Assembly (NCBI RefSeq): GCF_022843985.1
Contig: NZ_JALHMP010000019.1
Location: forward strand, 1 to 64,000
DNA: 64,000 nt
Direction of reading: 5' to 3'
Source: Phreatobacter sp.
GTDB taxonomy: Bacteria > Pseudomonadota > Alphaproteobacteria > Rhizobiales > Phreatobacteraceae
Made by a program: the position numbers and the translations under genes. This document shows positions 53,027 through 62,273 of the stretch, piece by piece (position 1 is the stretch's first letter; each line of letters opens with the position of its first letter). The notes below the pieces were generated by a model that did no database searches, was not told the origin of the DNA, and saw nothing but the letters and a program-made list of their open reading frames with translations.

Positions 53027-53875
53027 ATGGCGTCCGGGCGTTTCGAGGGGACGAGCGGCTATGTCGCGACCGACGATCTGAAGGTGGCGGTCAATGCCGC
53101 GATCACCCTGCAGCGGCCCCTGCTGGTCAAGGGCGAGCCCGGCACCGGCAAGACGGTGCTGGCCATCGAGATCGCCAAGGCCATCGGCGCGCCGCTGATC
53201 GAGTGGCACGTGAAGTCGACCACCAAGGCGCAGCAGGGCCTCTACGAATACGACGCCGTCTCGCGCCTGCGCGACAGCCAGCTCGGCGACGAGCGGGTCA
53301 AGGACATCGGCAACTACATCAAGCGCGGCAAGCTCTGGGAAGGCTTCACCGCGCCGGTCCGCCCGGTCCTGCTCATCGACGAGATCGACAAGGCCGACAT
53401 CGAGTTCCCGAACGACCTCCTTCAGGAGCTCGATCGTATGGAGTTCTTCGTCTACGAGACCGGCGAGACGGTGAAGGCGGCCCAGCGCCCCATCGTCATC
53501 ATCACTTCGAACAACGAGAAGGAGCTGCCGGACGCCTTCCTGCGCCGCTGCTTCTTCCACTACATCAAGTTCCCCGACTCCGAGACCATGCAGGCCATCG
53601 TCGACGTCCACTTCCCCGGCATCAAGCAGAAGCTGGTCGCCGAGGCCCTGCGCATCTTCTATGACGTCCGCGACGTGCCGGGCCTGAAGAAGAAGCCCTC
53701 CACCTCCGAGCTTCTCGACTGGCTGAAACTGCTGATGGTCGAGGACATCTCGCTGGAGACGCTGCGCGAGAAGGACCCGCGCAAGGCCATTCCGCCGTTG
53801 CACGGCGCGCTGCTGAAGAACGAGCAGGACGTGCACCTGTTCGAGCGCCTGGCCTTCCTCGCCAAGCGCGGTTGA
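53027..53875 (+). CDS. MoxR family AAA+ ATPase
   Basis: QRPLLVKGEPGTGKTVLAIEIAKAIGAPLIEWHVKSTTKAQQGLYEYDAVSRLRDSQLGDERV...RPVLLIDEIDKADIEFPNDLLQELDRMEFFV. Confidence 0.94.
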   Translation: MASGRFEGTSGYVATDDLKVAVNAAITLQRPLLVKGEPGTGKTVLAIEIAKAIGAPLIEWHVKSTTKAQQGLYEYDAVSRLRDSQLGDERVKDIGNYIKRGKLWEGFTAPVRPVLLIDEIDKADIEFPNDLLQELDRMEFFVYETGETVKAAQRPIVIITSNNEKELPDAFLRRCFFHYIKFPDSETMQAIVDVHFPGIKQKLVAEALRIFYDVRDVPGLKKKPSTSELLDWLKLLMVEDISLETLREKDPRKAIPPLHGALLKNEQDVHLFERLAFLAKRG

Positions 53876-53925
53876 GGCATGGTGCGGTCGGTCGATTCCG
53901 CGACGAACCACCCGGATCGGGAGAG

Positions 53926-54480
53926 ATGACCGCCGTGATGTCCCTGGGCGCCCGCGCAGTCGCCCTGCCATTCGTCGTTCTGCTCGCCGGCTGCTCGGCG
54001 GGGCTTGAGGCCAGCCCGCCGGGCCGGCCGGAGGCGGCGGTCTGGGCCATCGACCGCCAGGTCGCCCGCTGCCGGGCCACCCAGTCGGGTGGCACCCGGG
54101 CCGGCATGGCCGGGGGCGGCGGCTTCGTCGTCTTCGGTTCCGTCACAGCCGTCTCCCGCAGCGGATCGGCCGAGGATTGCCCCTCGATCCTCGCCCTCAC
54201 CGACGAGGATGTCGGCGAGATCCAGACCCTCGTGCTCGCCACCGCCGCCAGCGCCCGCGGCATGGAGACCAACTGGCGCAGCCGCGCCGGCGCCCGTCGC
54301 GAGATCACGCTCTCGGTCTATCCCGTCGAGGCAAGCCGCGGCCGCCCCTGCCGCGTCGTCGCCGCGACCCTCACCGTCTATGGCCCGGCCCCCGAAGCCC
54401 TCCTCGGCGCTCCGCCGGCGGTCCCGCTCGACGAACAGCGCTTCTGCCGCGCGCCGGTCGGCGCCTGGGAACCGGCCTGA
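53926..54480 (+). CDS. hypothetical lipoprotein
   Basis: MTAVMSLGARAVALPFVVLLAGCSAGLEAS, lipobox LAGC. Confidence 0.6.
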   Translation: MTAVMSLGARAVALPFVVLLAGCSAGLEASPPGRPEAAVWAIDRQVARCRATQSGGTRAGMAGGGGFVVFGSVTAVSRSGSAEDCPSILALTDEDVGEIQTLVLATAASARGMETNWRSRAGARREITLSVYPVEASRGRPCRVVAATLTVYGPAPEALLGAPPAVPLDEQRFCRAPVGAWEPA

Positions 54481-54579
54481 TCCGTCGCCGTGGTCGGGTG
54501 GCGCGACGGCTGGAGATTCGGCGGCTTTTCGCCCAATATCTTCGCGAAGCGGCAAGGTTTTCGCGCTAGTGTTGCGTTC

Positions 54580-54759
54580 ATGGAGCTGTTCGCCGGTCTC
54601 AATCTGATCACTCTTGGGGCGACGGCCGCGCTCCTTGCGCTGGTCGGCGCCCATCTCTGGTACGATCGCTGGTGTGACAACAACGGCGTCCCGCGCCCGT
54701 CCGGATCGACCTCCGCCGACGGCATCTCCTGCAGCGACGGGGACGGCGGCGGCGACTGA
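54580..54759 (+). CDS. hypothetical small membrane protein
   Basis: MELFAGLNLITLGATAALLALVGAHLWYDRWCDNNGVPRPSGSTSADGISCSDGDGGGD; one TM segment. Confidence 0.45.
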   Translation: MELFAGLNLITLGATAALLALVGAHLWYDRWCDNNGVPRPSGSTSADGISCSDGDGGGD

Positions 54760-54812
54760 TCCGCCCAAAGGCACGGGATGACGGACGGCTTGTTCCATCC
54801 TATCCTCCCGCC

Positions 54813-55988
54813 ATGTTCATCAATTTCTTCCACGACCTGAAGAAGGCGGGCGTGCCGGTCACGGTGCGCGAATATCTGACGCTCATGGAGGCGCTGGACG
54901 CCGACATCATCGAACGGGCCCCGACCGACTTCTACTATCTGTCGCGCGCCACCCTGGTGAAGGACGAGCGCAACATCGACAAGTTCGACAAGGTCTTCGG
55001 CGCCACCTTCAAGGGGTTCGAGACCCTCGCCGAGGGCCTTGAGGTCAATGTCCCCGAGGAATGGCTGAGGAAACTCACCGAGAAGTTCCTCACCGAGGAG
55101 GAAAAGGCCCAGATCGAGGCGCTCGGCGGCTGGGACAAGCTGATGGAGACGCTGAAGAAGCGGCTCGAGGAGCAGAAGGGCCGCCACCAGGGCGGCAACA
55201 AGTGGATCGGCACGGGCGGCACCTCGCCCTTCGGCGCCTATGGCTACAATCCCGAAGGCGTGCGCATCGGCCAGGACGGCAACCGCAATTTCCGCGCCGT
55301 GAAGGTCTGGGACAAGCGCGAGTTCAAGGACTACGACGACACGGTCGAGTTCGGCACCCGCAACATCAAGATCGCGCTGCGCCGCCTGCGCAAATTCGCC
55401 CGCACCGGCTCGCCCGACGAGCTCGACCTCGACGGCACCATCCGCGAGACGGCGCGCCATGGGTTCCTCGACGTGCAGATGCGACCCGAGCGGCGCAACT
55501 CCATCAAGGTGCTGATCTTCTTCGACGTCGGCGGCTCGATGGATTGGCACATCCAGCTCTGCGAGGAGCTGTTCTCCGCCGCCAAGGCCGAGTTCAAGCA
55601 CATGGAATATTTCTACTTCCACAACTGCCTCTACGAGAAAGTGTGGAAGAAGAACCAGCGCCGCTTCGACGAGACAATGCCGACGTGGGACGTGCTGAAC
55701 AAATACGGGAACGACTACAAGGTCATCTTCGTCGGCGACGCCTCCATGTCCCCCTACGAGATCGCCCAGCCCGGCGGCTCGGTCGAGCATTTCAACGAGG
55801 AGGCCGGCGTCACCTGGATGAAGCGCGTCGCCTCCATCTACCCCTCCATGGTCTGGCTCAACCCGGTGAAGGAGAAGCACTGGGACTACACCCACTCCAT
55901 CGGCATGATGCGCGACATCATGGAACAGCGCATGTTTCCGCTCACCCTCACTGGCCTCGACAAGGCGATGAAGGAACTGGTGCGGTAG
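54813..55988 (+). CDS. VWA domain-containing CoxE-like protein
   Basis: MFINFFHDLKKAGVPVTVREYLTLMEALDADI...RRNSIKVLIFFDVGGSMDWHIQLCEELFSAAKAEFKHMEYFYFHNCLYEKVW (modified MIDAS DVGGSM). Confidence 0.92.
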   Translation: MFINFFHDLKKAGVPVTVREYLTLMEALDADIIERAPTDFYYLSRATLVKDERNIDKFDKVFGATFKGFETLAEGLEVNVPEEWLRKLTEKFLTEEEKAQIEALGGWDKLMETLKKRLEEQKGRHQGGNKWIGTGGTSPFGAYGYNPEGVRIGQDGNRNFRAVKVWDKREFKDYDDTVEFGTRNIKIALRRLRKFARTGSPDELDLDGTIRETARHGFLDVQMRPERRNSIKVLIFFDVGGSMDWHIQLCEELFSAAKAEFKHMEYFYFHNCLYEKVWKKNQRRFDETMPTWDVLNKYGNDYKVIFVGDASMSPYEIAQPGGSVEHFNEEAGVTWMKRVASIYPSMVWLNPVKEKHWDYTHSIGMMRDIMEQRMFPLTLTGLDKAMKELVR

Positions 55989-56105
55989 GGGAGTCGCTCT
56001 CCCTCCACGCGCCGCCCTTCCATGCATGTCCCGCCCTTGCGAAAGGTTTGAAGAGGCCGGCATCATTCCGCCAACGACGCTTCGACAACAACGGGAGGGA
56101 TAGTC

Positions 56106-56951
56106 GTGAAACTCGTTCGCTATGGCGCCAAGGGCAAGGAAAAGCCCGGCCTCATCGACCCTGACGGCAAGATCCGCGATCTGTCGGAGATCGTGCCCGA
56201 CATTGCCGGCGCCGCGCTGACCAAGAAGGGCCTCGCCAAGATCGCCAAGGCCAAGTGGGACAAGCTTCCCCTGGTGAAGGGCCGCCCGCGGCTCGGCGCC
56301 TGTGTCGGCGATGTCGGCAACTTCATCGCCGTCGGCCTCAACTATGCCGACCATGCCGCCGAGACCGGCGCCGCCATCCCGACCGAGCCGATCCTCTTCA
56401 ACAAGGCGCGCTCCTGCATCGTCGGCCCCAATGACGACGTCATGCTGCCGAAGAAGTCGGTGAAGACCGACTGGGAGATCGAGCTCGCCATCGTCATCGG
56501 CGAGCGTGCCCGCTACGTCTCCAAGAAGGATGCCCTCTCCGTCGTCGCCGGCTTCTGCGTCTGCAACGACGTCTCCGAGCGCGAGTACCAGATCGAGCGC
56601 GGCGGCCAGTGGATGAAGGGCAAGGGCTGCGAGACCTTCGGCCCGCTCGGCCCCTGGCTCGTCACCACCGACGAGATCAAGGACGTGCAGAAGCTCGGCA
56701 TGTGGCTCGACGTCAACGGCGAGCGCATGCAGACCGGCTCGACCAAGACCATGATCTTCGACGTCAGGACCATCGTCTCCTACATCTCCGAATTCATGGT
56801 TCTCGAGCCCGGCGACGTCATCACCACCGGCACGCCGCCCGGCGTCGGCCTCGGCATGAAGCCGCCGAAATTCCTCCGCGCCGGCGACGTCATGACCCTC
56901 GGCATCGAGGGACTCGGCGAGCAGAAACAGAAGGTCATCGCCTGGCAGTGA
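56106..56951 (+). CDS. fumarylacetoacetate hydrolase family protein
   Basis: MKLVRYGAKGKEKPGLIDPDGKIRDLSEI...VGLNYADHAAETGAAIPTEPILFNKARSCIVGPNDDVMLPKKSVKTDWEIELAIVIG...FVITTGTPPGVGLG-type C-terminus. Confidence 0.94.
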   Translation: MKLVRYGAKGKEKPGLIDPDGKIRDLSEIVPDIAGAALTKKGLAKIAKAKWDKLPLVKGRPRLGACVGDVGNFIAVGLNYADHAAETGAAIPTEPILFNKARSCIVGPNDDVMLPKKSVKTDWEIELAIVIGERARYVSKKDALSVVAGFCVCNDVSEREYQIERGGQWMKGKGCETFGPLGPWLVTTDEIKDVQKLGMWLDVNGERMQTGSTKTMIFDVRTIVSYISEFMVLEPGDVITTGTPPGVGLGMKPPKFLRAGDVMTLGIEGLGEQKQKVIAWQ

Positions 56952-57000
56952 GCCGGACTGGCGGGCGCCCAAGCGCCCGCCCGCCGCGCCCGCGCCGGAC

Positions 57001-57873
57001 ATGAAGCCACTCCCGATGCTGAGAACCATCGCCCTCACCGCGACGGCGATGGTCGCCTTCGCCGCCAATTCCATCCTGGCACGCCTCGCCCTCGCCGGCG
57101 GGGCCATCGACGACATGGGCTATACCGGCTGGCGCCTCGCCTCGGGGGCCATCGTGCTCTTCGCCCTGGCGCGCATCGTCGGGCGTCAGGACGGCGGGCC
57201 CGCCGTCGCCGGCAGCTGGCCGCAGGCAGCGGCGCTGTTCGGCTATGCCCTCGCCTTCTCCATCGCCTATCTCTGGCTCGGCGCGGCCATCGGCGCCATC
57301 GTCCTCTTCGGTGCTGTGCAATTCGGCATGATCGCCCGCGCCATCGCCGCAGGAGACCGGCCCGGCCCGCTGGAGGGCGCCGGCCTTGTCATCGCCTTCG
57401 CCGCCCTCGTCTGGCTTGTCGCACCGGGGACCGCCGCCCCCTCGCCCCTCGGCGTGCTGCTGATGGCCATCGCCGGGCTCTGCTGGGCGGTCTATTCGCT
57501 GCTGGGACGCGGCTCCGCCGATCCGCTTGCCGACACTGCCGGCAACTTCCTGCGCTGCCTGCCGGTGGCGCTGCTGCTCATCGGCTGGGGCTGGCGCGTC
57601 CATCCGCCGGACGCGGCGGGCCTCGCCTATGCGGTGGCCTCGGGGGCCCTCGCCTCCGGCCTTGGCTATGCCGTCTGGTATGCCGTGCTGCCGTCTCTGT
57701 CCCGCGTCACCGCGGCCTCGGTCCAGCTCACTGTGCCGGCCATCGCCGCGGCGGGCGCGGTGGTCTTCATCGGCGAGGCACTGACCCTGCGCATGGCCGC
57801 AGCTTCGCTGGCGATCCTCGCGGGGATCGCGCTGGTCATCCTGGCGGGCGAAAAGCGGCGCCGGAGTAGTTGA
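57001..57873 (+). CDS. EamA/DMT family transporter
   Basis: ALTATAMVAFAANSILARLALAGGAIDDMGYTGWRLASGAIVLF, 10-TM pattern. Confidence 0.86.
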   Translation: MKPLPMLRTIALTATAMVAFAANSILARLALAGGAIDDMGYTGWRLASGAIVLFALARIVGRQDGGPAVAGSWPQAAALFGYALAFSIAYLWLGAAIGAIVLFGAVQFGMIARAIAAGDRPGPLEGAGLVIAFAALVWLVAPGTAAPSPLGVLLMAIAGLCWAVYSLLGRGSADPLADTAGNFLRCLPVALLLIGWGWRVHPPDAAGLAYAVASGALASGLGYAVWYAVLPSLSRVTAASVQLTVPAIAAAGAVVFIGEALTLRMAAASLAILAGIALVILAGEKRRRSS

Positions 57874-57987
57874 ATCACCACGTAAAGAACCGGACTCTCC
57901 ACCTGAGCACAAGGACGGATTGCGATTCACGTCCAGACACTTGCGGGGCGATACGGAATCGCGAGGAGAGACCGGCGGGCGCCGCCC

Positions 57988-58602
57988 TCACTCCATCACG
58001 GCCGCCTTGAGGATGCAGACCATCACCGCATGGGCGGGTTCATGGCCGACATTGCGGATGACGTGCCGCCCGTCGCAGCGGTAGCGGGCGCTCTCGCCGG
58101 TCCCCACCGTCTCGAACCGGTCTCCCACCTCGACCTGCAATTCGCCGGACAGCACGGAGAGGCTCTCGATGGAGCCGCGCTGGTGCCCCTCGCTCTCCAG
58201 GACGCCGCCGGGATCGCACTGGAAATCATACCATTGAAGCCATTCGACGGTCTTGATCCAGCCGATGATCGACAGCCGGCACTTGCCGTCGTCGGACACC
58301 AGCAGCGGGGTATCGGCCCGCGACAGCTTCTCGAGGAAGGGCTCCTCGGTCGCCGTTGCCAGCACCCGCTCGATCGAGACGTCGAGCGCCTGGCTGAGGC
58401 GCCAGATGGTGGCGAGCGTCGGATTGGTCTCGTTGCGCTCGATCTGGCTGATGATCGATTTGGCGACACCCGACTGTTCCGACAGTTCCGACAGCGACAG
58501 GTTGTAGGCCTTGCGCAGTCGCTGCACGGTCTTGCCGAGATTGCCGGACAGCACATGGGCGCCGGCATCCATCTCGATTTTTTTCGGGTCCCGGTCGGCC
58601 AT
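57988..58602 (-). CDS. XRE family transcriptional regulator with C-terminal cupin domain
   Basis: LGKTVQRLRKAYNLSLSELSEQSGVAKSIISQIERNETNPTLATIWRLSQALDVSIERVL (HTH_3) followed by cupin-like C-terminus. Confidence 0.9.
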   Translation of the reverse strand: MADRDPKKIEMDAGAHVLSGNLGKTVQRLRKAYNLSLSELSEQSGVAKSIISQIERNETNPTLATIWRLSQALDVSIERVLATATEEPFLEKLSRADTPLLVSDDGKCRLSIIGWIKTVEWLQWYDFQCDPGGVLESEGHQRGSIESLSVLSGELQVEVGDRFETVGTGESARYRCDGRHVIRNVGHEPAHAVMVCILKAAVME

Positions 58603-58629
58603 CGGCGGCAAGGCGTCTCGTACGTTGTT

Positions 58630-58645
58630 TCGAACGATCGTTCGA
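58630..58645. promoter_or_regulatory. candidate operator palindrome upstream of XRE-cupin gene
   Basis: TCGAACGATCGTTCGA, 16-bp perfect palindrome, 28 nt upstream of the regulator start codon. Confidence 0.5.
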
Positions 58646-58718
58646 CTAAACGATCTTATGCCCTGCCGGCCCCGGGAGCAAGGATGGCGGCCCGCCATCG
58701 CCCGCCGCGGACGAGCCG

Positions 58719-59789
58719 TCACACCTCGCGCGCACCGAGAGCGGCATGGGTGGATACCCGCGTCCAAGGCCCAATCCGTCCCTGGAAGGCGGTGTAATGC
58801 GCGGCGATCTTGCCCGCCATGGCGCTGCGGGTGGCAAGTTCGCCGACCAGGTCGGCGGCATGACGGCGGGCGATCCGCACCAGCGGCGTCGGGAAGCCGC
58901 GCAGCCGGACGCCGTGGGTCGAGACCATTGTCGCCAGCGCGTCCATGTTCAGGATCTCGATCTCGGCGAGGGCGATGGCCTGCTCCGCGTCACTGGCCGC
59001 CTGGACGACACCCTTCAGGTCGGCCGGCAACCCGTCCCACAGCGCCTTGTTGACCACGAGCTCGCTCGATCCGTTCGGCTTGTTGAAGCCGGGTGCATAA
59101 TAGAATGGCGCCACCCGCCACAGTCCCAGCTGGATGTCGGAACCGGGCGAGGTGAACTCCGCCCCGTCGATCGCCCCACGCTCCAGCGACGGGTAGATAT
59201 CGCCCGGCGGGATGGCGATGGCGGTAGCGCCGAGGCGCTGGAAGAGCTCCGCCCCGAGGCCCACCATGCGGATGGTGAGACCCTTCACGTCGTCGGCCGA
59301 TTGCAGCTCCCTGCGGAACCAGCCGCCCATCGACACGCCGGTATTGCCGCCGAGGAAGGGCTTCACCCCGAACCGCGCCGCCGCCTCGTCCCACAAAGCC
59401 TGCCCGCCGCCCTTCAGCACCCAGGCATTGTGCTCGGGCGGAGTCAGGCCAAAGGGGATGGTGGTGAAGAAGGCGAGAGCCGGCTCCCGCCCGATGGCGA
59501 AGAAGGAGGCGGTATGGCCGAGTTCGACGGTGCCATTGCCCACCGCCTCGTGGACGGCGAAGGCCGGCACCACCTCGCCAGCGGCGAGGACCTGGACCTC
59601 GATCCGCCCGCCGGACAGGAGCTTGATCCGGTCGGCGATGCGCTGGGCCGAGAAGGCCGGGCCGGGCAGGTTGCGCGGCCAGGATGTGACGAGGCGCCAG
59701 CGCAGGACGGGCTGGGCCCGGACGAGACCCGGCGCGGCGATCAGGCCGGTGGCACCAGCGACAAGCGCGGAGCGGCGATTGAAGGTCAT
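58719..59789 (-). CDS. TRAP transporter substrate-binding protein (DctP/TakP-like)
   Basis: FNRRSALVAGATGLIAAPGLVRAQPVLRWRLVTSWPRNLPGPAFSAQRIADRIKLLSGGRIEVQVLAAGEVVPAFAVHEAVGNGTVELGHTASFF...YPSLERGAIDGAEFTSPGSDIQLGLWRVAPFYYAPG; ATG lies 1 nt after the thiD stop. Confidence 0.92.
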   Translation of the reverse strand: MTFNRRSALVAGATGLIAAPGLVRAQPVLRWRLVTSWPRNLPGPAFSAQRIADRIKLLSGGRIEVQVLAAGEVVPAFAVHEAVGNGTVELGHTASFFAIGREPALAFFTTIPFGLTPPEHNAWVLKGGGQALWDEAAARFGVKPFLGGNTGVSMGGWFRRELQSADDVKGLTIRMVGLGAELFQRLGATAIAIPPGDIYPSLERGAIDGAEFTSPGSDIQLGLWRVAPFYYAPGFNKPNGSSELVVNKALWDGLPADLKGVVQAASDAEQAIALAEIEILNMDALATMVSTHGVRLRGFPTPLVRIARRHAADLVGELATRSAMAGKIAAHYTAFQGRIGPWTRVSTHAALGAREV

Positions 59790-59790
59790 G

Positions 59791-60588
59791 TCACCACCAG
59801 GCGTGGAAATGATGGGTGGGCCCATGGCCGCTGCCGACCTGCAGCCGTTCCGATGCGGCGATGGCGGCAGTCACATAATCCTTTGCCTCGCTGACCGCCT
59901 GTCCCAGTGGAAAGCCCTTGGCGAGGCCGGCGGCAATGGCCGAGGAGAGCGTGCAGCCGGTGCCGTGGGTGTTGCGGGTGGCGACGCGCGGCGCCTCCAG
60001 CCGTACCGTTCCGGCCGGCGTCACCAGAAGATCGACGCTGGTATCGCCGGTGCCGTGGCCGCCCTTCATCAGCACTGCCTTTGCCCCCTGCGCCATCAGC
60101 GCCTGTCCCTGGGCGAGCATGTCGTCCTCCCCCCGTGCCACCGGCTGATCGAGCAGGGCCGCCGCCTCCAGCAGGTTGGGCGTGACGAGAACGGCGCGCG
60201 GGAAGAGCAAGCGCCGCAGCGCCGAGACCGCGTCGGGATGGAGCAGCCGGTCGCCGGAGGTCGCAACCATGACTGGATCGAGCACGACCTGGCCGACCCG
60301 GTGCCGGTCGAGCCCCGCCGCCACGGCCGCGATCACCGGCACTTGCGACAGCATGCCGATCTTGGCAGCGCCGACCTTCAGGTCGGAGAAGACCGAATCC
60401 ATCTGCGCGGCGATGAAATCCGCCGGCACGTCATGGATCGCCTGGACGCCGCGGGTGTTCTGCGCGGTGAGCGCCGTGACGACGCTGGCACCATAGACGC
60501 CGAGCGCCGAGAAGGTCTTGAGATCCGCCTGGATGCCGGCACCGCCGCCGGAATCCGAGCCCGCAATGGTCACCGCGATGGCCGTCAT
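59791..60588 (-). CDS. thiD: hydroxymethylpyrimidine/phosphomethylpyrimidine kinase
   Basis: [70 protein letters not shown]...[21 protein letters not shown]; start reassigned to 60588. Confidence 0.96.
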   Translation of the reverse strand: MTAIAVTIAGSDSGGGAGIQADLKTFSALGVYGASVVTALTAQNTRGVQAIHDVPADFIAAQMDSVFSDLKVGAAKIGMLSQVPVIAAVAAGLDRHRVGQVVLDPVMVATSGDRLLHPDAVSALRRLLFPRAVLVTPNLLEAAALLDQPVARGEDDMLAQGQALMAQGAKAVLMKGGHGTGDTSVDLLVTPAGTVRLEAPRVATRNTHGTGCTLSSAIAAGLAKGFPLGQAVSEAKDYVTAAIAASERLQVGSGHGPTHHFHAWW

Positions 60589-61391
60589 GGCGCCTCTCCC
60601 TGCTCTGGTGTCGTGATCCGCGCCCGCGCCGCGATATCGGCCGCTTCTAGACCGTAGAGGGCGTCGAGATAGGCGGATGCGAAACTGCCCGGCCCGCGCG
60701 CCGTCTCGGCGGCGCTCTCTCCGACGATTCCGAGCACGAGCATGGCGGCGGCGCTCGCCGCTCCGGCATCGTCGCCGACGGCGAGAAAGGCGGCGGTGAT
60801 CGCCGCCCCGGCGCAGCCCATGGCGGTCACCCGCGCCATCAGCGGATGGCCGTTGGCGATGGCGACAAGGCGATCGCCGTCGGTCACCACATCCGTCTCC
60901 CCGGTCGCCGCCACGACGGTGGCGAGGCGGCGGGCGATCATGGCGAGGTCCTCGTCCGGACCGAGCACCGCGATCTCGGCGCCGTTGCCGCGGATCGCCG
61001 CCGGTGCGAGCGCGGCGAGGTCGCGCGCGAAGGCGGCGCGCCCGGCCGAGCGGTCGATGAAGACGGGGTCGAGGAGCCAGGGCCGGCCGGCCGCGCTGGC
61101 CACCTCGATCGCCGTGCGGATGACGGCGCGCCGCTCCGGCTCCAGCGTGCCGAGATTGACCAGGAGCGCATCGGCGCTGCCGGCGAAGGCGGCGATCTCG
61201 TCCGGCGCCGTCGTCATCGACGGCACCGCACCGAGGGCGAGCAGCGCATTGGCGGTATAGGCCTGCGCCACCGTGTTGGTGATGCAATGGACACGCGGCC
61301 TGCGTGCACGGATCGCGGCGAGGCCGTCACGGGCGGTGTGCAGGACGCGGTCGCTGAAGTCGGAATCCCCGCTTGGGGGCCATCTGTCCAT
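60585..61391 (-). CDS. thiM: hydroxyethylthiazole kinase
   Basis: [61 protein letters not shown]...[21 protein letters not shown]; overlaps thiD by ATGA; downstream of a TPP riboswitch. Confidence 0.93.
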   Translation of the reverse strand: MDRWPPSGDSDFSDRVLHTARDGLAAIRARRPRVHCITNTVAQAYTANALLALGAVPSMTTAPDEIAAFAGSADALLVNLGTLEPERRAVIRTAIEVASAAGRPWLLDPVFIDRSAGRAAFARDLAALAPAAIRGNGAEIAVLGPDEDLAMIARRLATVVAATGETDVVTDGDRLVAIANGHPLMARVTAMGCAGAAITAAFLAVGDDAGAASAAAMLVLGIVGESAAETARGPGSFASAYLDALYGLEAADIAARARITTPEQGEAP

Positions 61392-61394
61392 CTC

Positions 61395-61485
61395 GGTTTC
61401 CTCCGCCGGCATGACCCGGTTCAGGTACGACGGGTTGGCCTTGCGACCTCTCAGCCCGATGAGGGCACCCCGACGAGACAATGAG
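61395..61485 (-). ncRNA. TPP riboswitch (THI element)
   Basis: Minus strand CGTCGGGGTGCCCTCATCGGGCTGAGAGGTCGCAAGGCCAACCCGTCGTACCTGAACCGGGTCATGCCGGCGGAGGAAACCGAG: contains GGGGTGCC, GGCTGAGA and ACCTGAACCGGGTCATGCCGGCG THI-box elements, directly upstream of thiM. Confidence 0.95.
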
Positions 61486-61585
61486 TGACAGTTAGGCCAA
61501 GGAACCCGCCGGCGCAAGCACCGGGGGGATGACGCGCGCGCCCATTGATGGCATGGGTGAGGCCTTGCGCGCCGCGAGGGTCCCC

Positions 61586-61822
61586 ATGATCGCCTTCTTC
61601 GTCCAGATCAAATGCCAGCTCGGCAAGGCCTATCAGGTCGCCGCCGCCCTCGCCGACCGCGAGATCGCCTCGGAGATCTATTCGACCGCCGGTAATTTCG
61701 ACCTGCTGGTGAAGTTCTATGTCGAGCCCGGCACCGATATCGGCCATTTCGTCAACGAGAAGGTGCAGCTGATCCCGGGCATCCAGGACACCCATACGAT
61801 CATCACCTTCAAGGCGTTCTGA
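61586..61822 (+). CDS. Lrp/AsnC ligand-binding (RAM) domain protein
   Basis: MIAFFVQIKCQLGKAYQVAAALADREIASEIYSTAGNFDLLVKFYVEPGTDIGHFVNEKVQLIPGIQDTHTIITFKAF; no HTH. Confidence 0.9.
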   Translation: MIAFFVQIKCQLGKAYQVAAALADREIASEIYSTAGNFDLLVKFYVEPGTDIGHFVNEKVQLIPGIQDTHTIITFKAF

Positions 61823-61831
61823 CCGCGCCGG

Positions 61832-62119
61832 TCAGGGCTGGCGCTGCCGCCAGATCTGGAAGACGCCGAAGGCCAGCGTCACCATGCCGGCATACCAGAG
61901 CACCGGCACGTAGCGCGGAATCGCCCCGCGGATATTGGCCTGGAAGAAGGCGCATTCGGGTGTCGCGAAGCCGATGCAGGCGAGCTTCAGGCCGAGGAGG
62001 CCGAAGGCGCCGCCATACTGGGCATAGTAGACGAACCACCAGACCACCGAGACTAGGCAGAAGGCGAGGCCGAGATAGATGGCCGGCGGGGTCGATGTCT
62101 TCGGATCGTCCGGCGCCAT
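61832..62119 (-). CDS. hypothetical membrane protein
   Basis: MAPDDPKTSTPPAIYLGLAFCLVSVVWWFVYYAQYGGAFGLLGLKLACIGFATPECAFFQANIRGAIPRYVPVLWYAGMVTLAFGVFQIWRQRQP; about two TM segments. Confidence 0.6.
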   Translation of the reverse strand: MAPDDPKTSTPPAIYLGLAFCLVSVVWWFVYYAQYGGAFGLLGLKLACIGFATPECAFFQANIRGAIPRYVPVLWYAGMVTLAFGVFQIWRQRQP

Positions 62120-62273
62120 GAAGCCCGTCCTGCGCTGATCGTGATCCCTGCCATTTACGCGGGTTCTCCGTGGCAAGGCCAGTCTCCGCCGCATTGCGCC
62201 TTTGCGACGGCCAAGGCTTGCCTCGCAGCCGCGAAGCGTTCCATTCTGATTCCGAGTTCCCGGAGCACATGAC

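Noticed and set aside
54378-57116. 912-aa minus-strand ORF
   Set aside because: Antisense to the VWA and FAH genes, which have strong family signatures; no recognisable domain.
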